Notes: a model not told the origin generated them from the letters alone. Numbered from the stretch's first letter, positions 25,653 to 34,419 are shown. The stretch: 64,000 bases of DNA from Bog-375 sp049587755 (GCA_049587755.1 JBAVEN010000010.1:62001-126000); one strand, 5' to 3'. Translations and numbers: made by a program.

Positions 25653-26558
25653 CTAACGAAAGGCCAGCGCGTAGCCCGGCTCGTAAACAACCCCTTGCAC
25701 ACCCGGAACGGATTCCGTTACCGTGCGCACCATCCGCATCTCGTCGTCGGAAAGAAACGGGCCGACCAGGCGCACGGCGCCGGCGGACGCGGTGGCGTCA
25801 ATTTCCCAGGAATGCGTGTCCGGATTGGTGGTCAGCGCTGCCAGGACGTCGGTGGAAAGGCACTCGTTTTCCATCTGGGTCACGGACTCCGGAGTGGGCT
25901 GGAAATCCTGCTGTGTGATCGTCCTGGCGAGTAACTCGCACGCGCCGTGGAGCGACCATCGTTCCAGGTTGACGCATAGGTCGTACTCCGCGGGGTCGCG
26001 CAGGTCCACGCCATACATCATGCGCGCCCATTGAACGCGCTCGGCGTCCACGCGGCGGATGGATTCGCGCGCCTCCGCTTCAGTCTCGCCCGAAACCTCG
26101 CACATGCGGGCGATGCGCATTTCCATGGGTGCGATCAGCCGGATCCGAGCGAAATGGGCGGTCCGCGGAAGAAGCAGGTGACCGGAATATCCGAAATATG
26201 CCAGGCGGCCGCGGCGCGCGTACTGCAGCAGAGCCCGCCGCATGAAAATCTGGTAAGGGCGGCGCAGATCGCTGAACTGCTGGTACTCCCGATCCGCCCG
26301 GACGATTTGAGCGGCGATGCGGGTAGCGAGTCCTCCGTAACTGTTGACGGCGGCCAGCAGATCTTCGCGCGTGACGCAACGCACACCGCCGACCTGCGAC
26401 AGGCAGTCGGCGATCCTCGCGGCACCAGACATGGTTCCGCGCGAGATCAGCAAAACGGTGGAGATTTCGTCGCCGGAGAGGAGACCGGGGCTATCCTTGC
26501 GCTCCATTTTCAAGGAGCACACTAGCGACGAATCCATGCTGGTTCCGGCAGCGGACAT
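25653..26558 (-). CDS. Cytidylate-kinase-like/BON protein with degenerate P-loop (paralogue 2)
   Basis: 301 residues from ATG 26558 (a TTG at 26585 is possible). Same layout as the copies at 5242 and 28114: STVLLISRGTMSGAARIADC aligns with the P-loop segment but has Ala-Ala where the others have Gly-Lys, so the phosphate-binding Lys is lost. RLIAPMEMRIARM and YDLCVNLERW match the conserved middle. A BON-like tail follows (VLAALTTNPD to VPGVQGVVYEP). It may be a non-catalytic partner of the other two. It is preceded by regulatory element copy B and is divergent from gltA. Confidence 0.65.
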   Translation of the reverse strand: MSAAGTSMDSSLVCSLKMERKDSPGLLSGDEISTVLLISRGTMSGAARIADCLSQVGGVRCVTREDLLAAVNSYGGLATRIAAQIVRADREYQQFSDLRRPYQIFMRRALLQYARRGRLAYFGYSGHLLLPRTAHFARIRLIAPMEMRIARMCEVSGETEAEARESIRRVDAERVQWARMMYGVDLRDPAEYDLCVNLERWSLHGACELLARTITQQDFQPTPESVTQMENECLSTDVLAALTTNPDTHSWEIDATASAGAVRLVGPFLSDDEMRMVRTVTESVPGVQGVVYEPGYALAFR

Positions 26559-26593
26559 GATTACATTCCCATACTTCAGGAGCAAATGCCCGG

Positions 26594-26672
26594 TGCCGGA
26601 TCATCGGGTCTGAAATCTCTTGCTCCGCTGAAAATCTTATAGCATACTTTTTTCGTCCGGACCAGAAGTTTG
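26594..26672 (-). repeat. Regulatory element copy B, between paralogue 2 and gltA
   Basis: Second copy of the element described at 24698-24775. On the minus strand it lies directly upstream of the kinase-like gene in the same relation as copy A to tauE, which argues that it serves minus-strand genes. It is also within 100 bp of the gltA start on the plus strand, so it could affect both. Confidence 0.65.
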
Positions 26673-26766
26673 ATAATCTTGGTGCGGAAGCAGACTGAAG
26701 CCTGCCCTCGTGGCGGTAATGAGGCGCCGCGACCGCGACGAGTTGTGATCGAAAGTGGTGACAACG

Positions 26767-28074
26767 ATGCAGAACAGAGTCCTGACCGTAACCGATGGCC
26801 GTACGGACAAGGCCTATACCATACCCATTGACCAAGGCACGATCCGGGCAATGGATCTTCGACAAATCAAGGAAGATGCGGATGATTTTGGGCTCATGAC
26901 CTATGACCCTGCTTTCATGAACACCGCATCCTGCCGCAGCAGCATTACGTACATTGACGGCAACCGTGGCATTCTTCGCTATCGCGGCTATCCCATTGAG
27001 GAATTGGCCGAGAAATGCACCTTCCTGGAGGTCGCCTACCTACTCCTCAACGGAGAACTTCCCAACCAGAACGAACTGAGCGACTGGATCGATCTCGTGA
27101 AGCATCACACGATGCTGCATGAGACAACCAAGAAATTCCTCGAAGGCTTCCGCTACGATGCGCATCCGATGGGCATGCTGGTGAGCACGGTGGCGGCACT
27201 TTCCACGGTTTATCCCGAGGCGAGGAACGTGCTCGACGCCCAGAACCGGCGGGTACAGATCGTTCGCTTGATCGCCAAGATGCCGACAATCGCAGCATAC
27301 ACGTACCGCCATAGCCTGGGCCTTCCCTACGTCTATCCTGACAACGATTTGAGATATACGGCGAACTTTATGAACATGCTCTGGAAGATGCTGGAGCCGA
27401 AGTACCTGGCCAACCCGGTGCTGGCTCGAGCCCTCTCGATCCTGTTCATTTTGCACGCGGATCATGAGCTGAACTGCAGCACGAACGCGATGCGGGCAGT
27501 AGGCAGTTCGCAGGCCGATCCCTATCTTGCGACGGCAGCGGCGGCAGCGGCGCTTTCCGGTCCCTTGCATGGCGGCGCCAACGAGCAGGTGCTTCGCATG
27601 CTGGACCAGATCGGCACCAAGGATCGTATCCCCGAGTACATCGAGCAGGTAAAGGCCGGCAAACTCAAGCTGATGGGCTTCGGACACCGTGTGTACAAGA
27701 ACTACGACCCGCGCGCCCGCATCATCAAGTGGGCGGCGGAACAAGTATTCCACGTTACGGGCCGCAATGCGAAGCTGGACATTGCACTGGAACTGGAGAA
27801 GATCGCTCTCGATGACGAGTACTTCGTCAAGCGAAAGCTATACCCAAACGTCGACTTCTACTCCGGCATCATCTACCAGGCAATGGGGTTCAAGCCTGAC
27901 ATGTTTACGGTCCTGTTCGCGATTCCGCGCACGGTTGGCTGGTTGTCCCACTGGGACGAATTGATGCGCGATCCCGAGCAGAAAATCGCCCGTCCGCGGC
28001 AGATCTACATCGGCGCCGATGCGCGGCACCTGCCGGCAGACAAGCCGGTGATCCGCGTGGCGGCGACGGCGTAG
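26767..28074 (+). CDS. gltA: Citrate synthase
   Basis: 435 residues from ATG 26767 (GTG 26755 in frame is an alternative). It condenses acetyl-CoA and oxaloacetate. Seen: GILRYRGYPIEELAE, PLHGGANEQV with a catalytic His, and GFGHRVYKNYDPRA with the oxaloacetate-binding His and Arg; a catalytic Asp is expected in the VDFYSGIIY region. It is flanked on both sides by kinase-like/BON paralogues transcribed on the other strand. With mdh it gives two TCA-cycle steps, consistent with complete oxidation of acetate by a sulfate reducer (inference). Confidence 0.96.
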   Translation: MQNRVLTVTDGRTDKAYTIPIDQGTIRAMDLRQIKEDADDFGLMTYDPAFMNTASCRSSITYIDGNRGILRYRGYPIEELAEKCTFLEVAYLLLNGELPNQNELSDWIDLVKHHTMLHETTKKFLEGFRYDAHPMGMLVSTVAALSTVYPEARNVLDAQNRRVQIVRLIAKMPTIAAYTYRHSLGLPYVYPDNDLRYTANFMNMLWKMLEPKYLANPVLARALSILFILHADHELNCSTNAMRAVGSSQADPYLATAAAAAALSGPLHGGANEQVLRMLDQIGTKDRIPEYIEQVKAGKLKLMGFGHRVYKNYDPRARIIKWAAEQVFHVTGRNAKLDIALELEKIALDDEYFVKRKLYPNVDFYSGIIYQAMGFKPDMFTVLFAIPRTVGWLSHWDELMRDPEQKIARPRQIYIGADARHLPADKPVIRVAATA

Positions 28075-28113
28075 TGTATCAAGAGGCGGCCTGTTCCCCG
28101 GAGATTCGATCTC

Positions 28114-28923
28114 TCACGCCCGCACGGGCGGAGTTAGTTCGTCAAGGTTGATTGTCTCGACACCGGGAACGGCGGCGACGATGTGCCGGACCTCATCGGC
28201 TTCCCGCAGGTTGGAAACCGAACCGATGATGCGCACGGCGCGGTCCTTCGCAACCACTTCAACCTCGAGGTGGGAAGTCGCACCGTTGAGCGCCAGTTCC
28301 GAGCGAACCCGGCTGCCGAGAGCGAGATCGTCCATGGCGGCTTGACAAGCAGGCGTGAACTCGAAACACCTTTGCCGCGCCAGCGTGCAAACACCCTGAC
28401 ACGCCTCTGAGATATTCATGAATTCGAGATTCAGGACAACGTCGTAGTTGCTGGCTTCTCCCCAGTCCACTCCGTAGAGGTACTGAGTCCACTTCCTGCG
28501 GTCCTGGTCCATTCTGGCGATATAGTCGAGGGCTTCAGCGCGGCTCAACTTCAAGCGGTCCTGAGACAGCTTGACGCGGAGCTCCATCGGCGCTATGATG
28601 CGCACGCGTAAGATGTGAGGGCCGCCTTTGAGCAACAGGTGTCCGGCGTTACCGTGATACACGGCCTTTCCCGTCCTGACCTCTTCGATGAGAGCAGCCT
28701 GAATCAATACGAGATAAAGGTACTTCTTGTGCCGGAGCCGCTCCAGGAACGTGGGCGGTTTCTGCAACGCGTCACGCAGTTCTTCATGCGAAACGCCGTG
28801 GGCGGCGGCCCGTTCCACAATGACGTCACGATCGACGCAGCGATAACCCAACTCCTGAGAAACACACTCAGCGAGCATTTTCCCCCCGCTGAACGATCCT
28901 CTGGAAATCGTAATTACGGACAT
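28114..28923 (-). CDS. Cytidylate-kinase-like/BON protein (paralogue 3)
   Basis: 269 residues. ITISRGSFSGGKMLAE keeps the Gly-Lys P-loop, then LGYRCVDRDVIVERAA and RVRIIAPMELRVK as in the copy at 5242, to which it is clearly closest along its whole length, including YLYGVDWGEASNYD. The tail (VRSELALNGA to VPGVETINLDEL) is BON-like. It converges on gltA with a 39-bp gap and is divergent from the SUMT fusion gene. Nucleotide binding is likely; substrate unknown. Confidence 0.75.
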   Translation of the reverse strand: MSVITISRGSFSGGKMLAECVSQELGYRCVDRDVIVERAAAHGVSHEELRDALQKPPTFLERLRHKKYLYLVLIQAALIEEVRTGKAVYHGNAGHLLLKGGPHILRVRIIAPMELRVKLSQDRLKLSRAEALDYIARMDQDRRKWTQYLYGVDWGEASNYDVVLNLEFMNISEACQGVCTLARQRCFEFTPACQAAMDDLALGSRVRSELALNGATSHLEVEVVAKDRAVRIIGSVSNLREADEVRHIVAAVPGVETINLDELTPPVRA

Positions 28924-29031
28924 GATCCGGCCTCCCGCCGCCGTTGCGGGCGAGTTTCAGAATAGCGGCTCATGTTATCATCGTATTCGGTCTTCAGCCG
29001 AACGCAAGGAAAAAAACTTGCGGGAGAACCA

Positions 29032-30729
29032 GTGCCGCCCGGAAAAGTGTACTTGGTGGGCGCCGGCCCCGGCCACCCTGAGTTACTGACTGTCAAAGCT
29101 GCAAAGCTCCTCGAAGTCGGTGACGTCATCATCTACGACCGTTTGATCCAGGAGGGAATCCTTGCCTTGGCGAAACCCTCGGCCGAGCGGATCTACATGG
29201 GCAAGTCGGTCGGGATCCACGAATCGCGCCAGGAAGAAATATTCGAAGTGCTGATCCGCAAGGCGCGTGAGGGCAAGACCGTCATCCGGCTCAAGGGCGG
29301 CGACCCCTTTCTATTCGGTCGAGGAGGCGAAGAGGCCGAGTTTCTCGCGGAGCACGGAGTTCCATTCGAGGTGATCCCAGGTGTGTCTGCCGCGCTCGCG
29401 GCTCCGGTGGGCGCCGGGATCGCCGTTACCCATCGGGATTGCGCCTCGGCGGTCGCGATCGTTACAGGCCACGAAGCCAACCGGGATCAAAACCGCTTGA
29501 ACTGGAATGCCCTGGCGGGGATCGATACGCTGGTGTTCTTGATGGCGGTGCATACGGTAGAGCGGGTCTGCCGGGAACTGATCGAGCACGGACGCGATCC
29601 GGAGACGCCGGCCGCCATGATTCAGATGGCCTTTTGGCACGGCGAGAAGGTCGTTACGGGAACCCTCGCGTCCATCGCCGGCGAGGTGGAGCGGGCCGGC
29701 ATCGACCCACCGGCAACGCTGGTGATCGGCGAAGCCGTGCGGTTACGGGAAAAGCTGAAGGACTCGCAGCGCGATTTGTGCCGCCGGTTCGACAGCGCTG
29801 CGAATTTCGCGCCTGCGCCCGTTCCCGATCAATTACTGCGCATGGCGACAGCCGGCATGGGAAGCCAGGTCCTCCGTTTCGCTCTGGCGACATCCCTGTT
29901 CGATCGGTTGGAGCAGCGGCGCACCGCATCGGAACTGGCCCGCGCTTTAGGACTGAACCGGCGCGGACTGGCGGAAGTGTTGGAGTGCCTGGTTTCGATG
30001 GGGCTGCTGGAGGGCGGCCCGGACGGATATCGCAACCTGGAGATGGCATCCCGCTACCTGCGTGAGAATTCTCCGCAGACGTTGAGGCCCACACTACTGT
30101 ATCAGGCGGCGCACCTTGCACCGTTGACCGCGGTAGGGCGCTATCTGCTCGATGGGCGGAGAGATGGCGCGCACGCTGAAGTCCAGGACTTGCAACGCCA
30201 ATCCTGCGAATGCCTGGCCCGCTACGCTGCCCCGTTCGTGCTGGATAAGCTCGACCTTGCGCCGTATAGCCCCACCTTGCTGATCGGATGGGGAGGAGAT
30301 TTCTACCGCGAAACTATATCCCACCGCTGGCCAGCCTTAGCTTTTGAGGTTCGCAATCCGTTCGAGGCGGACGGTAGGGGAGATCCGGCGAAGACCATCG
30401 GCACGGGCGGCGGCCCCTACGGAGCCGTGCTGCTCTCGGGGTTGTTGGCCGGCTGCGATCAGGGCCAGTACCGCCCGGCTATCGAGAGTGCTTCGCGCAT
30501 ATTGAAGGCAGGTGGCCTTCTCGTGCTGCACGATTCTTTTGTTTGTTCAGAGTCTGTTCCCCCTCCCGAAGTGCTGCTGTTCGCTCTTGGCCGGCATGTC
30601 ATGCGAGGGGGCAGTCAGAACTGGTCCATCGCGCGGTTGGAGACCGAGTTGCGCTCGTTTGGCTGGCGGGTACTACACACCGAACCAGTTCCTGGGGGAA
30701 CCCAGCTCGTGACCGCCAGCGCGATGTAG
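29032..30729 (+). CDS. Uroporphyrinogen-III C-methyltransferase fused to an O-methyltransferase-like domain
   Basis: 565 residues from GTG 29032, chosen because GGGAG lies 5 nt upstream; an ATG at 28972 has no such site. Residues about 1-245 are a complete SUMT (CobA/SirA): VYLVGAGPGHPELLTVKA, DVIIYDRLI, VIRLKGGDPFLFGRGGEE, EVIPGVSAA and TLVFLM. This makes precorrin-2 for sirohaem. Residues about 270-565 resemble plant/bacterial O-methyltransferases with an N-terminal dimerisation winged helix (TASELARALGLNRRGLAEVL), but the expected SAM-site glycine motif is replaced by LLIGWGGDFY. SUMT is more often fused to HemD or CysG domains; this fusion is unusual. It is adjacent to the dsr block, whose product needs sirohaem. 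Confidence 0.85.
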   Translation: MPPGKVYLVGAGPGHPELLTVKAAKLLEVGDVIIYDRLIQEGILALAKPSAERIYMGKSVGIHESRQEEIFEVLIRKAREGKTVIRLKGGDPFLFGRGGEEAEFLAEHGVPFEVIPGVSAALAAPVGAGIAVTHRDCASAVAIVTGHEANRDQNRLNWNALAGIDTLVFLMAVHTVERVCRELIEHGRDPETPAAMIQMAFWHGEKVVTGTLASIAGEVERAGIDPPATLVIGEAVRLREKLKDSQRDLCRRFDSAANFAPAPVPDQLLRMATAGMGSQVLRFALATSLFDRLEQRRTASELARALGLNRRGLAEVLECLVSMGLLEGGPDGYRNLEMASRYLRENSPQTLRPTLLYQAAHLAPLTAVGRYLLDGRRDGAHAEVQDLQRQSCECLARYAAPFVLDKLDLAPYSPTLLIGWGGDFYRETISHRWPALAFEVRNPFEADGRGDPAKTIGTGGGPYGAVLLSGLLAGCDQGQYRPAIESASRILKAGGLLVLHDSFVCSESVPPPEVLLFALGRHVMRGGSQNWSIARLETELRSFGWRVLHTEPVPGGTQLVTASAM

Positions 30730-30779
30730 ATTTTCTCCTCGATTTCAACATCCGAGACACAGAAAAACGGCGAATTATG

Positions 30780-30801
30780 GGATCAGTATTTGCCCTGATC
30801 C
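30780..30801 (+). terminator. Hairpin after the SUMT fusion gene
   Basis: GGATCAG (30780-30786), an 8-nt loop and CTGATCC (30795-30801), 7-bp stem, followed by GGGTTTTCC. A weak intrinsic terminator separating the SUMT gene from the marR-apr block. Confidence 0.4.
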
Positions 30802-30940
30802 GGGTTTTCCGCGTCTAGAGCACTACATAAATTCACGTTTTGCTGGGCGATGACGAGGAGCTCGACGAGGTCAGCGCCGACACAATCGATTTTCGCCGCC
30901 AGCTTGGTCCAGAAAACCCATAAACGGCCGTACAGTCCAA

Positions 30941-30962
30941 TTTCAGATCTGTAACTCTGAAA
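30941..30962. promoter_or_regulatory. Inverted repeat upstream of the marR-apr-qmo-dsr block
   Basis: TTTCAG (30941-30946), 10-bp spacer and CTGAAA (30957-30962), about 80 bp before the marR start, in an AT-rich stretch of a 313-bp gap that otherwise shows no gene. It is a candidate binding site for the MarR protein. Part of it matches the 13-bp motif at 18366-18378. Confidence 0.4.
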
Positions 30963-31042
30963 TTATCGCCTCTGACCTTGCTCCGATCGTTGACGAGGTT
31001 TAAATTCGATTTGATCAAACATCCGGCACAGGGCGACAGCCG

Positions 31043-31681
31043 ATGCAGTCAGGCGAAGACAACGTCATTTCGGCGACCATCACGGCGGATCTGAGCAATG
31101 AGTTTCTGAGCAGCGCTCGCGTACTGGCTTGGTCGGTGCGCGAGGTGATCGAGCGGACCGTGCTGCGCGAGGTGTCCGGCGACAAACTGACCTTCTCGCA
31201 ACTCAAGCTCCTTTACCTGGTGGCCCACACGGACGTATTAAGCATCGGCGATGCTGCGGCTTTCCTCGGAGTTACCTGTGGAGCCGTGAGCCGAACAGTG
31301 GAAAAGCTGGTCCGCCGCCGGCTTCTTCGCAGGGTGGCGCCACAGGAAGACCGGCGCCTGATCCGGCTCTCCCTGACTGAGACCAGCCGCAAGTTGATCG
31401 ACGCATACCAAACGGCGCGAGATCACAGGGCGAAAATGGCCTTCCGGCAGTTTGCCCCGGACGAGCTGAGAAAGACCTCAGAACTTCTCGACCGTCTCGC
31501 CGGTGCCATCGTCAGCGATGGGTCGGCGCCGAACGCCACCTGCATGCAGTGTGAGATTTATGTTCGTGACCATTGCAGGTTTGGCGAATACGGTCACCGC
31601 AATTGTTTTTATCAACGACACAAGAAGCAGGCCCAAACGAATCCGCTTGACGCGGGCCTGGCGAGAGGAAAGGTGGACTAA
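31043..31681 (+). CDS. MarR-family regulator with C-terminal four-Cys motif
   Basis: 212 residues. The MarR winged helix is seen as TFSQLKLLYLVAHTDVLSIG, GVTCGAVSRTVEKLVRRRL and the wing RRVAPQEDRRLIRLSLTE. After it comes an added Cys group, Cys167, 170, 178 and 188 (CMQCEIYVRDHC, NCFY), able to bind zinc or an [Fe-S] cluster and related in style to the block in the sat-side regulator. Its stop codon overlaps the aprB ATG by one base, so it is the first gene of the apr-qmo-dsr block and probably autoregulates it in response to redox state. The regulatory role is inferred. Confidence 0.82.
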   Translation: MQSGEDNVISATITADLSNEFLSSARVLAWSVREVIERTVLREVSGDKLTFSQLKLLYLVAHTDVLSIGDAAAFLGVTCGAVSRTVEKLVRRRLLRRVAPQEDRRLIRLSLTETSRKLIDAYQTARDHRAKMAFRQFAPDELRKTSELLDRLAGAIVSDGSAPNATCMQCEIYVRDHCRFGEYGHRNCFYQRHKKQAQTNPLDAGLARGKVD

Positions 31682-32121
31682 TGCCGAGCTATGTTAATCC
31701 GGACAAGTGCGATGGGTGCAAAGCGCTGGACAAGACCGCGTGCCAGTACATTTGCCCCAACGATCTCATGGTCCTGGACAAGAACACGATGAAGGCCTAC
31801 AACCAGGACGTCTCGATGTGTTGGGAGTGCTACAACTGCGTCAAGATCTGTCCGACGCAGGCCGTCGAGGTCCGCAGCTACGCTGATTTCGTCCCTCTGG
31901 GCGCTTCGGCGACGCCGATGCGCTCCACGGATACGATCCTGTGGACGGTGAAGTTCCGCAACGGAACGATCAAACGTTTCAAATTCCCCATTCGGACCAC
32001 GCCCGAAGGCAAAGCAGTGCCGAACGGCGGATTCGAAACCAAGGGCAGCCTGGACAGTCCGCTGCTATTCACAGAGCCGGCGTCGATCGGAATGGACGAC
32101 GTATTCCGGCTGAAGAACTGA
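31681..32121 (+). CDS. aprB: Adenylylsulfate reductase beta subunit
   Basis: 146 residues, typical AprB. Two [4Fe-4S] sites: Cys10, 13, 21, 25 (CDGCKALDKTACQYIC) and Cys47, 50, 53, 57 (CWECYNCVKIC). The tail after residue 65 is the beta-sheet and arm that wraps the alpha subunit. It passes electrons from QmoABC to the FAD of AprA in the cytoplasm. It begins one base inside the marR stop and is followed by aprA after 16 bp. Confidence 0.97.
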   Translation: MPSYVNPDKCDGCKALDKTACQYICPNDLMVLDKNTMKAYNQDVSMCWECYNCVKICPTQAVEVRSYADFVPLGASATPMRSTDTILWTVKFRNGTIKRFKFPIRTTPEGKAVPNGGFETKGSLDSPLLFTEPASIGMDDVFRLKN

Positions 32122-32137
32122 GAGGAGAACGATTGCA

Positions 32138-34069
32138 ATGGCCGAATTCGAAACTGTAGTCGTAGAAACCGATCTGCTGATTGTCGGCGGTGGCATGGCC
32201 GCTTGCGGGGCCGCTGTCGAGGCCGCCCATTGGGCCCTGCAGAACGGCCTCAAAGTCACGCTGGTGGACAAGGCGGCGATGGACCGTTCCGGGGCGGTGG
32301 CCATGGGGCTCTCCGCCATCAACCAGTACGTGGGGTTGAAGGACGGCGCCAACACGATTAAAGACTACGTGGATTACGTGCGGAATGACCTGATGGGCAT
32401 CACGCGCGAGGACCTGGTAGCGAACATCGCGCGCCACGTCGATTCCACGGTGCACCTGTTCGAGAAGTGGGGGCTGCCGATCTGGAAAGACGAGAAAGGC
32501 GCCTACGTCCACGAAGGCCGCTGGCAGCTTATGATCAACGGCGAATCGTACAAAGTAGTGGTCGCGGAGGCTGCCAAGAACGCGCTGCTCGGAACAGGCG
32601 TGGGCCAGATCTTCGAGCGCGTGTTCATCGTCGGGCCGCTGATGGACGGCGAACGCTGCGCCGGTGCGGTGGGCTTTTCCGTGCGCGAGAACAAGTTCTA
32701 CGTGTTTAAGTCAAAAGCCACGCTGGTGGCCATGGGCGGCGCAGTGCACGTGTTCAAGCCGCGGAGTTCCGGCGAAGGCATGGGACGCGCCTGGTATCCA
32801 CCATGGAACTCCGGTTCTTCCGCATACTTCACCCTGAAGGCCGGCGCGGAGATGACCTGCCAGGAAGTTCGCTTCATCCCGGTGCGGTTCAAGGATGCGT
32901 ACGGCCCGGTGGGCGCCTGGTTCCTGCTGTTCAAGTCGCGCGCGACCAACGCCGCGGGTGGCAACTACATGATCGAGCGTAAACCCGAGCTCGAAAAGTG
33001 GGGGCCCTATGGCCGCGTCAAGCCGGTTCCCGCCAATCTGCGCAACTACCTTGGCATGCTGGACGTGATGGAGGGCAAAGGCCCCATCTCGATGCGTACC
33101 GAAGAGGCCATGCAGGCCATCGCCGAGTCCTTAAAGGACGACCCGAAGGCCTACAAGAAGAAAATGAAGGAGCTCGAGTCCGAGGCTTGGGAAGACTTCC
33201 TCGACATGACCATCTCACAGGCTCTGCTCTGGGCTGCCACGAACCTGCAGCCCGAGGAGCGGAGTTCCGAGATCGCCGCGGCCGAGCCGTACTTCATCGG
33301 TTCGCACTCGGGCGCTTCCGGAGCCTGGCTCAGCGGTCCCGAAGACCTGCAGACCGACGAAACTAAGGGTCAGTATTTCTGGGGCTATGCGCATATGTCG
33401 ACCGTGAAAGGACTCTTCTGCGCCGGCGACGCTTCGGGAGCTTCCAGCCACAAGTTCTCTTCGGGGTCGCACGCCGAGGGGCGCATCGCCGCCAAGGCCG
33501 CGATCAAGTTCATCGTGGAGAACAACCAGATGCCGAAACTGGAAGCGGCGGCTCTGGACGCGCTCAAGGCCGAGATTCTGAAGCCGATCGATACCTTCGA
33601 GCAGTTCCGGAAGGCCACCACCGATCCGGAAGTCAACCCGAACTATATTAAGCCCCGGATGTTCATGTTCCGCCTGCAAAAGATCATGGACGAATACGCC
33701 GGCGGCATCACCGCACAATTCACGACGAACGAAGCCCTCCTCAAGAAGGCGCTGGAGCTGCTGGCCTACCTGAAAGAGGACTCCGCGAAACTCGCAGCCG
33801 CGAATCTCCACGAGCTCATGCGGTGCTGGGAGAATACTCATCGCATGTGGCAGGCCGAAGCTCACGTCCGGACCGTTCTGTTCCGCGAGGAAACACGGTG
33901 GCCGGGTTACTACTTCCGCGCCGACAAGCCGCAGATCGACGAGGAGAAGTGGCACGTGTTTGCGAATTGCCGGTTCGATCCCAAGAGCAATAGTTGGGAA
34001 ACCATGACCCGGCCAATTCTGCACGTCTTCAGTCCGCAGCCGAAAGGACCCGCACTAGTGCGCGCCTAA
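32138..34069 (+). CDS. aprA: Adenylylsulfate reductase alpha subunit
   Basis: 643 residues, normal length. A fumarate-reductase-type flavoprotein that reduces APS to sulfite and AMP. The FAD-binding start reads ETDLLIVGGGMAACGAAVEA; later parts include the family blocks KWGLPIWKDEKGAYVHEGRW, GSHSGASGAWLSGPEDL and FCAGDASGASSHKFSSGSHA. Good ribosome-binding site (GAGAGGAG) before the ATG. It is followed by a perfect 10-bp hairpin, which may lower transcription into the downstream genes. Confidence 0.98.
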   Translation: MAEFETVVVETDLLIVGGGMAACGAAVEAAHWALQNGLKVTLVDKAAMDRSGAVAMGLSAINQYVGLKDGANTIKDYVDYVRNDLMGITREDLVANIARHVDSTVHLFEKWGLPIWKDEKGAYVHEGRWQLMINGESYKVVVAEAAKNALLGTGVGQIFERVFIVGPLMDGERCAGAVGFSVRENKFYVFKSKATLVAMGGAVHVFKPRSSGEGMGRAWYPPWNSGSSAYFTLKAGAEMTCQEVRFIPVRFKDAYGPVGAWFLLFKSRATNAAGGNYMIERKPELEKWGPYGRVKPVPANLRNYLGMLDVMEGKGPISMRTEEAMQAIAESLKDDPKAYKKKMKELESEAWEDFLDMTISQALLWAATNLQPEERSSEIAAAEPYFIGSHSGASGAWLSGPEDLQTDETKGQYFWGYAHMSTVKGLFCAGDASGASSHKFSSGSHAEGRIAAKAAIKFIVENNQMPKLEAAALDALKAEILKPIDTFEQFRKATTDPEVNPNYIKPRMFMFRLQKIMDEYAGGITAQFTTNEALLKKALELLAYLKEDSAKLAAANLHELMRCWENTHRMWQAEAHVRTVLFREETRWPGYYFRADKPQIDEEKWHVFANCRFDPKSNSWETMTRPILHVFSPQPKGPALVRA

Positions 34070-34082
34070 GACTGCCGAACAG

Positions 34083-34110
34083 GGGCGGGAGGACCGGAAA
34101 CCTCCCGCCC
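34083..34110 (+). terminator. Hairpin after aprA
   Basis: GGGCGGGAGG (34083-34092), 8-nt loop and CCTCCCGCCC (34101-34110): perfect 10-bp GC-rich stem 14 nt after the aprA stop, followed by TTAAGG rather than a U-tract. More likely an attenuator or mRNA-processing stem than a full terminator, giving higher apr than qmo/dsr levels. Confidence 0.6.
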
Positions 34111-34125
34111 TTAAGGGCCCTCTCC

Positions 34126-34419
34126 ATGGTGACCACCATCCCGACATGCCCCCATTGCGGCAGTCCCATGCTTCGATGGGCCAACCCCCAGGACTCCAGT
34201 TGGGGGAGCGAGTTCCAGTATGTCTGCTTCCGCGACGATTGCCCGTACTATGTGCGCGGCTGGGCATGGATGAAAAGTCGCTTCAACGTGGCGGCGTCCT
34301 ACCGCCACCGCCTGGATCCGGCGACCGGCGAGCACGGCCCACTTCCGGTGTGGTCGCCGAACGCTCTCAGAAACAGGGTAATTTTCGACGCCGAGGAGAC
34401 GCTCACCCGTGCCCGATGA
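34126..34419 (+). CDS. Small zinc-ribbon protein
   Basis: 97 residues from ATG 34126. TCPHCGSPML and about 20 residues later CFRDDCPYYVRGW give a four-Cys zinc ribbon of the Ogr/Delta-like type. The rest is Arg/Trp-rich. It lies between aprA and the YkgJ gene and overlaps the latter by 11 nt, so it belongs to the block. Function unknown; small zinc proteins recur in apr/dsr loci. Confidence 0.65.
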   Translation: MVTTIPTCPHCGSPMLRWANPQDSSWGSEFQYVCFRDDCPYYVRGWAWMKSRFNVAASYRHRLDPATGEHGPLPVWSPNALRNRVIFDAEETLTRAR

